Shown here: in pieces, positions 1 to 7,344 of the stretch
Layout: each line of letters starts with the position of its first letter
Numbering within the stretch: position 1 is the stretch's first letter
NCBI GenBank assembly: GCA_963703555.1
Contig: CAVPEV010000014.1
Location: 1 to 16,205 of the forward strand
Source of the DNA: CAVPEV01 sp963703555
GTDB taxonomy: Bacteria; Actinomycetota; Actinomycetes; Actinomycetales; Cellulomonadaceae
Direction: 5' to 3'
DNA length: 16,205 bases
Program-made: the position numbers and the translations under genes
The notes under the pieces: generated by a model
The model's database searches: none
What the model was told of the DNA's origin: nothing
Seen by the model: the letters and a program-made list of their open reading frames with translations, nothing else

Positions 1-1860
1 TGCCAGCTCGGTCTTGCCCACACCGGTCGGCCCGAGGAAGAGGAACGAGCCGGTCGGGCGGTCCGGGTCGGAGATGCCGGCCCGAGCCCGGCGCACAGCG
101 TCGGACACGGCCTTGACGGCCTGCTCCTGGCCGACCAGCCGGGCACCGATGACCTCCTCCATGCGCAGCAGCTTGCCGGTCTCGCCCTCGAGCAGCCGAC
201 CGGCGGGGATGCCGGTCCACGCCGCGACGACCTCGGCGATCTCGTCCGGGCCGACCTTGTCGGCGATCATCGGCTCCGGCGTCCCGTCAGCACCGGCCTG
301 CTCGCGCGCCTCGGCCTCGGCGATCTGCTTCTCCACGGTCGGGATCTCGCCGTAGCGGATCCGGCCGGCCGTCGCCAAGTCACCCTCGCGCTCGGCCTTG
401 TCGGCGGCGCTGACCAGCTCGTCCAGGCGAGCCTTGAGATCACCGACCCGGTTGTATCCGGCCTTCTCCTGCTCCCACCGGGCGCGCAGCCCGGCCAGCT
501 CCTCGCGGCGGTCCGCCAGGTCGGCGCGCAGCCGTTCCAGGCGCTCCCGGCTGGCCGCGTCGTCCGCCTCGGACAGCACGACCTCCTCCATCTCCAGCCG
601 GGTGACCGCCCGCTGCAGCTCGTCGATCTCGATCGGGGAGGAGTCCAGCTCCATGCGCAGCCGGGAGGCGGCCTCGTCGACCAGGTCGATCGCCTTGTCG
701 GGCAGCTGGCGACCGCTGATGTAGCGGTGGGACAGCGTCGCGGCGGCCACCAGTGCCGCGTCCGAGATCGTCACCTTGTGGTGCGCCTCGTAGCGCCCCT
801 TGAGCCCGCGCAGGATCGCGATGGTGTCCTCCACGCTCGGCTCATCGACCAGCACCGGCTGGAACCGGCGCTCCAGCGCCGCGTCCTTCTCGATGTGCTC
901 GCGGTACTCGTCCAGCGTCGTCGCACCCACCAGGCGCAGCTCACCGCGCGCCAGCAGCGGCTTGAGCATGTTGCCCGCGTCCATGGAGCCCTCGGCCGCC
1001 CCCGCCCCGACGACCGTGTGCAGCTCGTCGATGAAGGTGATGACCTGACCCTCGGAGGAGGTGATCTCCGCGAGCACGGCCTTGAGCCGTTCCTCGAACT
1101 CACCGCGGTACTTCGCACCGGCCACCATCGAGCCGAGGTCCAGGGCAACCAGCCGCTTGCCGCGCAGCGAGTCCGGCACGTCGCCGGCGACGATCCGCTG
1201 CGCGAGGCCCTCGACCACGGCCGTCTTGCCGACCCCCGGCTCCCCGATGAGCACCGGGTTGTTCTTCGTCCGGCGGGACAGCACCTGCACGACGCGGCGG
1301 ATCTCGGCGTCCCGCCCGATCACCGGGTCGAGCTTGCCCTCCCGGGCACGCTCGGTGAGATCCACGCCGTACTGCTCGAGCGCCTTGAACGTGCCCTCCG
1401 GGTTGGGGCTGGTGACCTTCGCGTTGCCACGCACCGTCGGCAGCGCGGCGGCGAGCGCGTCGCGGGACGCGCCCTGAGCCCGCAGGGCGTCGGCGACGTT
1501 CGTGTGCCCGGCCGCGACGCCGAGCAGCAGGTGCTCGGTGGACACGTAGTCGTCGCCGAGGGCTCGCGCCTCGGATGCGGCGGCCTCCAGGGCCGCGGCC
1601 GTGGCCCGGGACGCGGTCGGCTGCGCGACCGAGGTGCCGGACGCCGCGGGCAGCGCGACCAGCGCGGCCCGCACGGCCCGGCCGAGCCCGGAGCGGTCGA
1701 CGCCGACGGCGTCGAGGAGCGCGTTCGCCACCCCGCCGTCCTGCGCGAGCAGGGCGTTGAGGATGTGCGCGGGCTCCAGCTGCGGGTTGCCCGCCGCGGA
1801 CGCCTGCTGGATGGCGTCGCCCAGCGCCTCCTGTGACCTGGTCGTGTACTTGACGTCCAC
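1..1860 (-). CDS. clpB: ATP-dependent disaggregase ClpB (5' part, truncated by window edge)
   Basis: Hsp100 chaperone ClpB, a cytosolic AAA+ hexamer that threads aggregated proteins together with DnaK/DnaJ/GrpE. About 620 residues are visible. They start MDVKYTTRSQEAL, with the paired Clp N-terminal repeats over residues 1-145. The first AAA+ domain carries Walker A GEPGVGKT and Walker B ITFIDELH. The coiled-coil M domain (roughly 400-520) is rich in Glu, Arg and Leu heptads; it distinguishes ClpB from ClpA and has a longer coil than ClpC. The second AAA+ domain is cut just after its Walker A GPTGVGKT, so about 245 C-terminal residues lie outside the window. The GTG start at 1858-1860 is set by AGGAGGA four bases upstream and by the N-terminal match to the family. 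A HAIR operator about 50 bp upstream suggests HspR repression and heat-shock induction. The identification is secure. Confidence 0.97.
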   Translation of the reverse strand, partial: MDVKYTTRSQEALGDAIQQASAAGNPQLEPAHILNALLAQDGGVANALLDAVGVDRSGLGRAVRAALVALPAASGTSVAQPTASRATAAALEAAASEARALGDDYVSTEHLLLGVAAGHTNVADALRAQGASRDALAAALPTVRGNAKVTSPNPEGTFKALEQYGVDLTERAREGKLDPVIGRDAEIRRVVQVLSRRTKNNPVLIGEPGVGKTAVVEGLAQRIVAGDVPDSLRGKRLVALDLGSMVAGAKYRGEFEERLKAVLAEITSSEGQVITFIDELHTVVGAGAAEGSMDAGNMLKPLLARGELRLVGATTLDEYREHIEKDAALERRFQPVLVDEPSVEDTIAILRGLKGRYEAHHKVTISDAALVAAATLSHRYISGRQLPDKAIDLVDEAASRLRMELDSSPIEIDELQRAVTRLEMEEVVLSEADDAASRERLERLRADLADRREELAGLRARWEQEKAGYNRVGDLKARLDELVSAADKAEREGDLATAGRIRYGEIPTVEKQIAEAEAREQAGADGTPEPMIADKVGPDEIAEVVAAWTGIPAGRLLEGETGKLLRMEEVIGARLVGQEQAVKAVSDAVRRARAGISDPDRPTGSFLFLGPTGVGKTELA

Positions 1861-1910
1861 GGACTCCTCCTGGATCGAGAACTGTGCCGGTCATCGGCAA
1901 CGGGACCAGA

Positions 1911-1931
1911 CTTGAGTCTATTCCGCTCAAG
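1911..1931 (-). promoter_or_regulatory. HAIR operator (HspR binding site) upstream of clpB
   Basis: The inverted repeat CTTGAGT-N7-GCTCAAG matches the actinobacterial HAIR consensus CTTGAGT-N7-ACTCAAG with one mismatch. It lies 51-71 bp upstream of the clpB GTG, a normal position for HspR control of clpB and dnaK operons in Streptomyces and Mycobacterium. HspR bound here would repress clpB until heat shock. I could not choose a convincing -10/-35 pair. The rest of the gap to the divergent hydrolase (1932-2084) shows no other clear signal, so effects on the hydrolase are possible but unproven. Confidence 0.85.
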
Positions 1932-2084
1932 TCTGGATGCCCAGGGGTGCATCGAGGCATCGCCGCGGCAGCGTGCTGGCGGTCCCCGCAGGGTCCCGCC
2001 GCCCGCCGATCCCCTCTCGGTCAGCCCACAGCAGCCCGGCGGCGGCGTGCGCACGGCGGGCGGTTGCCTGCCAGACTGGCGACC

Positions 2085-3056
2085 GTGGCCGCTGCAGCCC
2101 CCGGGTCCCGGACCTGGCACCCGGACGTCCTCGGCCCCGGGTGGAGCGCCCGCTCGCTCGCTGTGCCCGCAGGCCCGCGTGACACCGGCGAGCCGACCCT
2201 GGTGCGCCGGGACCTGCCTGCCGACGGCCGCCCCGGCCGCGCGGTCCTGTACGTGCACGGGTTCGTCGACTACTTCTTCCAGCGCCACGTCGGGGAGGCG
2301 TTCGCCGCCCACGGGACCGCCTTCTACGCCGTGGACCTGCGCGGCTACGGTCGCTCGCTGCGCCCCGGTCGCCCGGTCGACCGGGTCCCCGCGCTGGCGG
2401 CGCACGCCGCGGACCTCACCGCCGCGGTCCGAGCCGTGCGTGCCGAGCACGACGAGGTCGTACTGCTCGGGCACTCCATGGGCGGCCTCGTCGCCGCGCT
2501 GTGGGCGGACGGCCACCCCGGCGGCGTGGCCGCGCTCGTCCTCAACAGCCCGTGGCTCGACCTGCGCGGCAGCTGGCTCGAGCGGGTCCCGCTCACCCGG
2601 GTCGTCGACCTCGTCGGGCGCGTCGCGCCGGGGCTACGGGTCGGACGTCTGGCGGAACACTACGGCCGGGCGCTGCACCTGAGCACCGGCGGCGAGTGGG
2701 ACTACGACCTGCGGTGGAAGCCGTCCGAGCCGTTCCCCGTCCGCGCGGGCTGGCTGCGCTCGGTACGCCGGGGCCACGCCCGGGTGGCCCGCGGGCTGCG
2801 GATCGCCTGCCCGGTGCTGGTGGCGACCTCGGACGCCAGCGGGCCGGACGACCGACCGCATGACGGCCTACTGACCTCCGACTCCGTGCTCGACGTGCAC
2901 CAGATCGCCGCCCGCGCGCCCCGGCTCGGCCCGGACGTCACGCTGGTCACCGTGCCCGGCGGCGCCCACGACCTGGCACTGTCCCCCGGCCCGGCCCGCG
3001 AGCGCTACCTGGCCGAGGTGCTGGGCTGGATCGACGACCGGCTCGGCGCTCCGTGA
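2085..3056 (+). CDS. alpha/beta hydrolase (monoacylglycerol lipase/lysophospholipase-like)
   Basis: Predicted soluble serine hydrolase of about 323 residues, in the size range of the Hydrolase_4 (serine aminopeptidase S33 / lysophospholipase-like) group. The oxyanion-hole region reads YVHGFVDYF, the nucleophile elbow is GHSMGG (Ser about 131), an acidic candidate lies in ATSDASGPDD (about 250), and the catalytic His is in GGAHDL (about 295). No signal peptide or membrane segment is seen, so a cytosolic location is likely. The substrate is unknown; a small lipid or ester is only a family-level guess. The frame is open back to 1884, but that region contains the clpB operator, so the GTG at 2085 is preferred; a TTG at 2064 is an alternative. 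Its stop overlaps the next gene's GTG by four bases (GTGA), implying translational coupling. Confidence 0.85.
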   Translation: MAAAAPGSRTWHPDVLGPGWSARSLAVPAGPRDTGEPTLVRRDLPADGRPGRAVLYVHGFVDYFFQRHVGEAFAAHGTAFYAVDLRGYGRSLRPGRPVDRVPALAAHAADLTAAVRAVRAEHDEVVLLGHSMGGLVAALWADGHPGGVAALVLNSPWLDLRGSWLERVPLTRVVDLVGRVAPGLRVGRLAEHYGRALHLSTGGEWDYDLRWKPSEPFPVRAGWLRSVRRGHARVARGLRIACPVLVATSDASGPDDRPHDGLLTSDSVLDVHQIAARAPRLGPDVTLVTVPGGAHDLALSPGPARERYLAEVLGWIDDRLGAP

Positions 3057-3898
3057 GCCGCGACGGCCCAGGGCTGCGGCTGCTCGTGGTCCCCGGGATC
3101 AGCCCCGGCCGCTGGCTGCGCACCTGGTCCGAGCGGCTGCCCGACGTGCCGCTGACCCTGCTGCACGAACCCGCGCGGACCCAGCGGGCGGCGCTGGACG
3201 CCGGCCGCGCGGACGTCGGGCTGGTCCGCCTGCCGATGGACGCCGAGGGCCTGCACGTCGTCGAGCTGTGGACCGAGGAGACCGTCGTGGTCGCCCCGCG
3301 GGACCACCTGCTCGCCGCCACGGACCCGGACGAGCGCATCGCCGTCGCCGAGCTGGCCCGGCTGGCCGACGACCTCGTCGTCCCGGACGACGACGTCCTG
3401 GGCTGGGCGCAGCCGCCGTTGCCGGTGGCCCCGGTGCACCCGGCGACGGCCGCCGAGGCCGTGGACCTGGTCGCCGCGGGGGCCGGCCTGGCCGTCGTCC
3501 CCGCCTCGCTGGTCCGCGCGGGCGGCCGCCGCGACGTCGTCGTCCGCGTGCTCGACGGCGCGCCGCGGTCCCGGATCGGGCTGGTCTGGTTGCGCTCGCG
3601 CGGGGACGACCCGCTGATCGAGGAGCTCGTGGGCATCGTACGGGGGCGCAGCGCGCGCAGCTCCCGCGGGATCGCCGGCCCCGCGGCGGCCGGTGCGGCC
3701 GGAGCCGAGGCCCGCTCCGGTCCCGCCGGTCCCGCCGGTCCCGCCGCGGCCGGTGCTGCTCCCGCCGCGGCCGGTGCCGGGAACCGCTCTGCTCCCGGCG
3801 CGGGCCAGGGGTCCACCCGCGGGTCGGGCCGCCGGGGCGGGCCCCGTGCCACCCGCTCCCCGAGGGGCCGGGGCCACGGGCACCACGGGCCTAGCTGA
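3053..3898 (+). CDS. LysR-type substrate-binding domain protein lacking an HTH
   Basis: Protein of about 281 residues matching only the effector-binding half of LysR regulators, a periplasmic-binding-protein-like alpha/beta fold. Recognisable elements are the opening strand LRLLVVPGI, the DVGLVRLP segment, the ETVVVAPRDH segment, and AVDLVAAGAGLAVVPASLV just before the last core strands. No winged helix-turn-helix precedes it: the GTG start overlaps the hydrolase stop, and the frame gives no room for one in this transcript. From about residue 215 the chain becomes a Gly/Ala/Pro/Arg-rich, probably disordered basic tail. Stand-alone domains of this type occur in actinobacteria; their role is not established. 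Coupling to the hydrolase suggests joint function, for example binding the hydrolase's ligand or product, but this is inference. Confidence 0.75.
   Translation: MSRDGPGLRLLVVPGISPGRWLRTWSERLPDVPLTLLHEPARTQRAALDAGRADVGLVRLPMDAEGLHVVELWTEETVVVAPRDHLLAATDPDERIAVAELARLADDLVVPDDDVLGWAQPPLPVAPVHPATAAEAVDLVAAGAGLAVVPASLVRAGGRRDVVVRVLDGAPRSRIGLVWLRSRGDDPLIEELVGIVRGRSARSSRGIAGPAAAGAAGAEARSGPAGPAGPAAAGAAPAAAGAGNRSAPGAGQGSTRGSGRRGGPRATRSPRGRGHGHHGPS
3719..3777 (+). repeat. short GC-rich tandem and interspersed repeats inside the tail-coding region
   Basis: GGTCCCGCC occurs three times head to tail (3719-3745). The 17-base unit CCCGCCGCGGCCGGTGC then occurs twice, at 3740-3756 and 3761-3777. They encode Gly-Pro-Ala and Ala-Ala-Gly-Ala stretches of the disordered tail. 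Such repeats change length by slippage, so the tail length and C-terminal frame may vary between strains or be mis-assembled. Confidence 0.7.
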
Positions 3899-3919
3899 CC
3901 AGCCCGTTCGTCGGGATCC

Positions 3920-3948
3920 TTGCCCTTCTTCAGTGGCCTACGTAAGTT
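3920..3948 (+). promoter_or_regulatory. candidate promoter for the sugar operon, possibly leaderless
   Basis: TTGCCC (3920-3925) and TAAGTT (3943-3948) are 17 bp apart and fit an actinobacterial vegetative -35 and a TANNNT -10. Only six bases separate the -10 from the GTG at 3955, so transcription would begin at or next to the start codon, and no Shine-Dalgarno sequence is present. That pattern is typical of leaderless actinobacterial mRNAs. TACGTA at 3939-3944, overlapping the -10, is a small palindrome where a repressor such as the downstream ROK protein might bind. All of this is pattern-based. Confidence 0.4.
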
Positions 3949-3954
3949 GGCGGT

Positions 3955-4923
3955 GTGCCGGACGACCCGCTGATCGACCAGACCGCTCTCGTCGTCGGCG
4001 AGTCGCTCATCGACGTCATCGTGAACCGCGCCGGCCGGCTGGCCGAGCACGTCGGCGGCAGCCCGATGAACGTGGCCGTCGGACTCGCCCGGCTGGGCCA
4101 CCCCGTCGCACTGCTCACCCAGATCGGCGACGACGCGCGCGGCCGGCGGGTCGCCGAGCACCTGCGCGCCTCGGGGGTCGCGCTGGTTCCGGGCAGCGTC
4201 GTCGGGCGGCGGACCTCGACGGCCACCGCCCATCTGGACGCCACCGGTGCAGCCACCTACGACTTCGACCTGGAGTGGACGGTGTCCACCGAGCACGTGC
4301 CCGCGGCGCCGGCCCTGGTGCACACCGGCTCCCTGGGCGCGAGCCTGCCGCCCGGCGCGGACGCCGTCCTGGACCTGCTGCATGCCCTGGCCGGGGCCAC
4401 GCTGGTCAGCTTCGACCCGAACGTGCGCCCGGCGCTGGCCGGCGACCGGGCATCCGCCCGCGCCCGCGCCGAGGCGTTCGTGGCGCAGGCCCACGTCGTC
4501 AAGGCCTCCGACGAGGACCTGGGCTGGCTGTATGCCGGCGAGGACCCGGTGGCCTCCGCTGTCCGGTGGCTCGACCTCGGCGCCGACCTGGTGATCGTCA
4601 CCCGCGGTGGCGACGGCGCGCTCGCGCTCACCCGCCGATCCCGCGCCGACGTCGGGCCCGTCCGCGTCGCCGTGGCCGACACGGTCGGCGCCGGCGACTC
4701 GTTCATGGCCGCGACGCTGGACTGGCTGTGGCGGCACGCAGCGACACGCGCCCCGGCCGAGCGGATCGCCGCGCTCGGCGACGCCGACCTGGCCGACCTG
4801 CTCGACCACGCGGCCACCTGCGCCGCGATCACCGTGTCCCGGATCGGCGCCAACCCGCCCACGACGGCGCAGCTGGCCGCCTGGCGGGCCGGCCGGGACC
4901 GCACGAGCACCGAGCAGCCGTGA
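3955..4923 (+). CDS. PfkB-family carbohydrate kinase (fructokinase-like)
   Basis: Ribokinase/PfkB-family sugar kinase of 322 residues, a normal length. It would transfer phosphate from ATP to a sugar hydroxyl in the cytosol. PfkB signature 1 reads GGSPMNVAVGLARLG (about 34-48). Signature 2 is DTVGAGDSF at about 242-250, containing the anion-hole GAGD and catalytic base Asp 248. The GGSPMNVA form and the overall sequence resemble bacterial fructokinases more than ribokinases or 6-phosphofructokinase-2, but the substrate is not proven. GTG is the start because the upstream sequence has no coding continuity and a promoter-like element sits immediately before it. It is first gene of a four-gene operon, and its stop overlaps the ROK start by four bases. 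With an AGE isomerase downstream, phosphorylation of fructose made from mannose is a sensible hypothesis. Confidence 0.88.
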   Translation: MPDDPLIDQTALVVGESLIDVIVNRAGRLAEHVGGSPMNVAVGLARLGHPVALLTQIGDDARGRRVAEHLRASGVALVPGSVVGRRTSTATAHLDATGAATYDFDLEWTVSTEHVPAAPALVHTGSLGASLPPGADAVLDLLHALAGATLVSFDPNVRPALAGDRASARARAEAFVAQAHVVKASDEDLGWLYAGEDPVASAVRWLDLGADLVIVTRGGDGALALTRRSRADVGPVRVAVADTVGAGDSFMAATLDWLWRHAATRAPAERIAALGDADLADLLDHAATCAAITVSRIGANPPTTAQLAAWRAGRDRTSTEQP

Positions 4924-6206
4924 CGGACCTTCCGCGCCGCCGGCCCGGCAGCCGCGGGCTCGTCCTCGACGTCATCCGGGCCGCCGGCTCCATCAGCCGG
5001 GCCGGGCTCGTCCCGGCGACCGGTCTGACCGGAGCCACCATCTCCACGGTGGTGCGGACGCTGCTCGACGAGGGCCTCGTCGTGGAGACCGGCCGGGCAG
5101 GCCCCACCGGCGGCAAGCCGCGGATGCTGCTGGCCCTGGACCCGCTCGCCCGGTACGCCGTCGGCGTGCAGCTGGACCGTGCGGGCATCACCTACGCCCT
5201 GGTGGACCTCGCCGGACACGTCGTCGCGCAGCTGACCCGGCCCGGCGTCGGCGTGGCCGACCCGCCTGTGGTCGTCCAGCGGATCGCCCGCGAGGTCCAT
5301 GCCCTGCTCGCGGGCATCGACCCCGCCCGGGTGCTGGGGCTGGGGCTGGTCTCGCCCGGCCCGCTCACCCCGGAGGGCGGCATGGTCCTCACCCCGGAGC
5401 CGATGCGCCGCTGGGAGGACTTCCCGCTGGAGCAGGCCGTGGCGCACGCCGTCGGTCTGCCGGTGCTGGCGGACAACGACGCCACGGCCGCGGCGCTCGG
5501 GGAGTACTGGTCGGGCGCCGCTGGCCAGGCGTCCACCTTCGCCGCCGTGTACATGGGTACCGGGATCGGCGCGGGCCTCGTCCTGGACGGCGCCCCGTAC
5601 CGCGGGACCAGCGGGAACGCCGGGGAGATCGGCCACGTCTGCCTGGACGTGCACGGACCGGTGTGCTGGTGCGGGGCACGGGGCTGCACCGAGGTGCTGG
5701 CCGGGCCCGCCGCGGTGGTGGCCCGGGCCCGTGCCGATCACCGCCTGGCCCGGGACGCAGGACTGGACCGGCACGCAGCGGTCCCTACCGCCGGAGCGGA
5801 CCGGGATGCCATGGTGGATCGTGCCGGTGTGGTCGCGGACTTCGCAGCCGTGGCCCGGTGCGCCCTGGACGGGGATGCCGCCGCGCAGCAGATCGTCGCG
5901 GAGTCGGCCCGGTACCTCGCCGTGGCCACCCGCACGCTCGCCGACATCGTCGACCTGGAGCTGGTGGTGCTCACCGGACCGTGCCTGGCCGTTGCGGGGA
6001 CGCTGTACCTGCCGGTGGTGCAGGCGGAGCTCGACCGGTCCTGCTTCGCCCGGCGCGCCCACGGCGTCGACGTCCGGCTGTCGGCCTCGGCCGGCACCGC
6101 GGCCGCCGCCGGCGCGGCCGCCGCGGTGCTGCAGTCCGAGCTGGCCCCCCGGGACCGTCCGTCGCGCCCGCCGTCCGCACTGGCTGCCAGGGAGGGCGGG
6201 GCATGA
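4920..6206 (+). CDS. ROK-family transcriptional regulator
   Basis: NagC/XylR-type ROK protein of about 428 residues. Residues 10-75 form a winged helix-turn-helix (ISRAGLVPATGLTGATISTV, wing near GPTGGKPRML), and the rest is a sugar-kinase-like fold. The conserved DNDATAAALGE loop, YMGTGIGAGLVLDG and the ROK zinc site GEIGH followed by CWCGARGC are all present. The usual DxGGT phosphate loop near the domain start is replaced by QLDRAG, as is common in ROK repressors that sense sugar but do not phosphorylate it. The GTG start overlaps the kinase stop, so translation is coupled. An Ala-rich C-terminal helix precedes the stop. It most likely represses its own operon and is released by the pathway sugar; the operator is not identified, though TACGTA near 3939 is one candidate. 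Confidence 0.9.
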   Translation: MTDLPRRRPGSRGLVLDVIRAAGSISRAGLVPATGLTGATISTVVRTLLDEGLVVETGRAGPTGGKPRMLLALDPLARYAVGVQLDRAGITYALVDLAGHVVAQLTRPGVGVADPPVVVQRIAREVHALLAGIDPARVLGLGLVSPGPLTPEGGMVLTPEPMRRWEDFPLEQAVAHAVGLPVLADNDATAAALGEYWSGAAGQASTFAAVYMGTGIGAGLVLDGAPYRGTSGNAGEIGHVCLDVHGPVCWCGARGCTEVLAGPAAVVARARADHRLARDAGLDRHAAVPTAGADRDAMVDRAGVVADFAAVARCALDGDAAAQQIVAESARYLAVATRTLADIVDLELVVLTGPCLAVAGTLYLPVVQAELDRSCFARRAHGVDVRLSASAGTAAAAGAAAAVLQSELAPRDRPSRPPSALAAREGGA

Positions 6207-6285
6207 CCACGTCGGTCCCTGCAGCGACCCCTTCGGCCGTGCCCGTCCCCCGCCCCCGTCCCGCCTGAGCCCCTCCGGAGCACCT

Positions 6286-7344
6286 GTGCCGTTCTACGAC
6301 CTCGACCCCCACACCCTGCAGACCTATGCCCCCGACGTCGCGGAGCCGCCCGACTTCGACGACTTCTGGGCGGTCACCCTCGCCGAGGCGCGCCGCCACG
6401 ACCTCGACCTGAACGTCGACCGGGTGGAGTCCGGCCTGCGGCTCGTCGACGTGTACGACGTGCGCTACGCCGGGTTCGGCGGAGCGCCGGTGCGGGCGTG
6501 GCTCACCGTGCCCGCGCACGCCGACGGCCCGCTGCCCGGCATCGTGGAGTTCGTGGGCTACGGCGGGGGCCGCGGGCTGGCGCACGAGCACCTCACGTGG
6601 GCGGCTGCTGGGTACGCGCACCTGGTCATGGACACCCGTGGCCAGGGCAGTCGGTGGGGGTCCGGCGGGGACACCCCGGACCCGGTCGGATCCGGACCGG
6701 CCACGCCTGGCTTCGTCACCCGGGGCATCCTCGACCCGCACGAGCACTACTACCGCCGGGTCTTCACGGACGCGGTCCGGGCGGTCGAGGCGTTGCGGGC
6801 CGTCGACGGCGTGGACGCGTCCCGCGTCGCGGTGACCGGCGGCAGTCAGGGCGGCGGGATCACGCTGGCCGTGGCGGGCCTGCTGCCCGGCCTGGTCGGG
6901 GTGCTGCCCGACGTGCCGTTCGGCTGCCACTACCGGCGCGCCGTGGAGATCACCGACGACGACCCGTACCACGAGCTGACCGCCTACCTGTCGGTGCACC
7001 GGGACCACGTCGACCAGGCCTTCCGCACGCTCTCCTACCTCGACGGGGTCAACTTCGCCCGCCGCGCGGACGCGCCGGCGTTGTTCTCCGTCGCACTGAT
7101 GGACACCACCTGCCCGCCGTCGACGGTCTATGCCGCGTTCAACGCTTACGGGACCCGTCGGCCTGAGGCGACCGACACGTCGATCACCGTCTACCCCTAC
7201 AACCGGCACGAAGGGGGCGCCGGTCACCAGGTGGCCCGCCAGCTGCCGTGGCTGGCTGCCCGGATGGCCACGGCCGGCACCGCCGCAGGACGGGTCCGTG
7301 GTGGACACCTCGGGCCCGAGGCAACGACAGGAGAGGGACGATGA
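6286..7344 (+). CDS. CE7-family acetyl esterase (acetylxylan esterase / cephalosporin-C deacetylase)
   Basis: Carbohydrate esterase family 7 enzyme of 352 residues that removes O-acetyl groups from short acetylated sugars; the family also deacetylates cephalosporin C. The triad is visible: Ser in GGSQGG (about 187), Asp in VALMDTTCPPST (about 273) and His in YNRHEGG (about 308). The opening MPFYDLDPHTLQTY and the DTRGQGSRWG segment are characteristic of the family. It runs about 30 residues longer than typical members because of a C-terminal tail. No signal peptide is seen, so it should act on imported oligosaccharides in the cytosol, as in Bacillus homologues. GTG at 6286 is preferred because GGAG lies eight bases upstream. 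A 79-bp gap separates it from the ROK gene, and its stop overlaps the next ATG by four bases. Confidence 0.92.
   Translation: MPFYDLDPHTLQTYAPDVAEPPDFDDFWAVTLAEARRHDLDLNVDRVESGLRLVDVYDVRYAGFGGAPVRAWLTVPAHADGPLPGIVEFVGYGGGRGLAHEHLTWAAAGYAHLVMDTRGQGSRWGSGGDTPDPVGSGPATPGFVTRGILDPHEHYYRRVFTDAVRAVEALRAVDGVDASRVAVTGGSQGGGITLAVAGLLPGLVGVLPDVPFGCHYRRAVEITDDDPYHELTAYLSVHRDHVDQAFRTLSYLDGVNFARRADAPALFSVALMDTTCPPSTVYAAFNAYGTRRPEATDTSITVYPYNRHEGGAGHQVARQLPWLAARMATAGTAAGRVRGGHLGPEATTGEGR

Noticed and set aside
727..1836. Long plus-strand open frame opposite clpB
   Set aside because: The minus strand is unambiguous ClpB; the plus-strand translation is a compositional shadow.
3719..3777. Possible CRISPR-like or regulatory repeat array
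   Set aside because: Units are 9 and 17 bases, adjacent or nearly so, in frame within a Gly/Ala/Pro-rich tail, and lack spacers of constant length.
3885..3907. ACGGGC / GCCCGT inverted repeat around the stop of the LysR-domain gene as a terminator
   Set aside because: Only six base pairs with an 11-base loop and no T tract; too common at this GC content to call.
2947..4809. Open frame of about 620 codons on the minus strand across the LysR-domain and kinase genes
   Set aside because: Low-complexity Arg/Gly/Ala translation with no recognisable motif, lying antisense to two genes with clear family motifs and a promoter between them.
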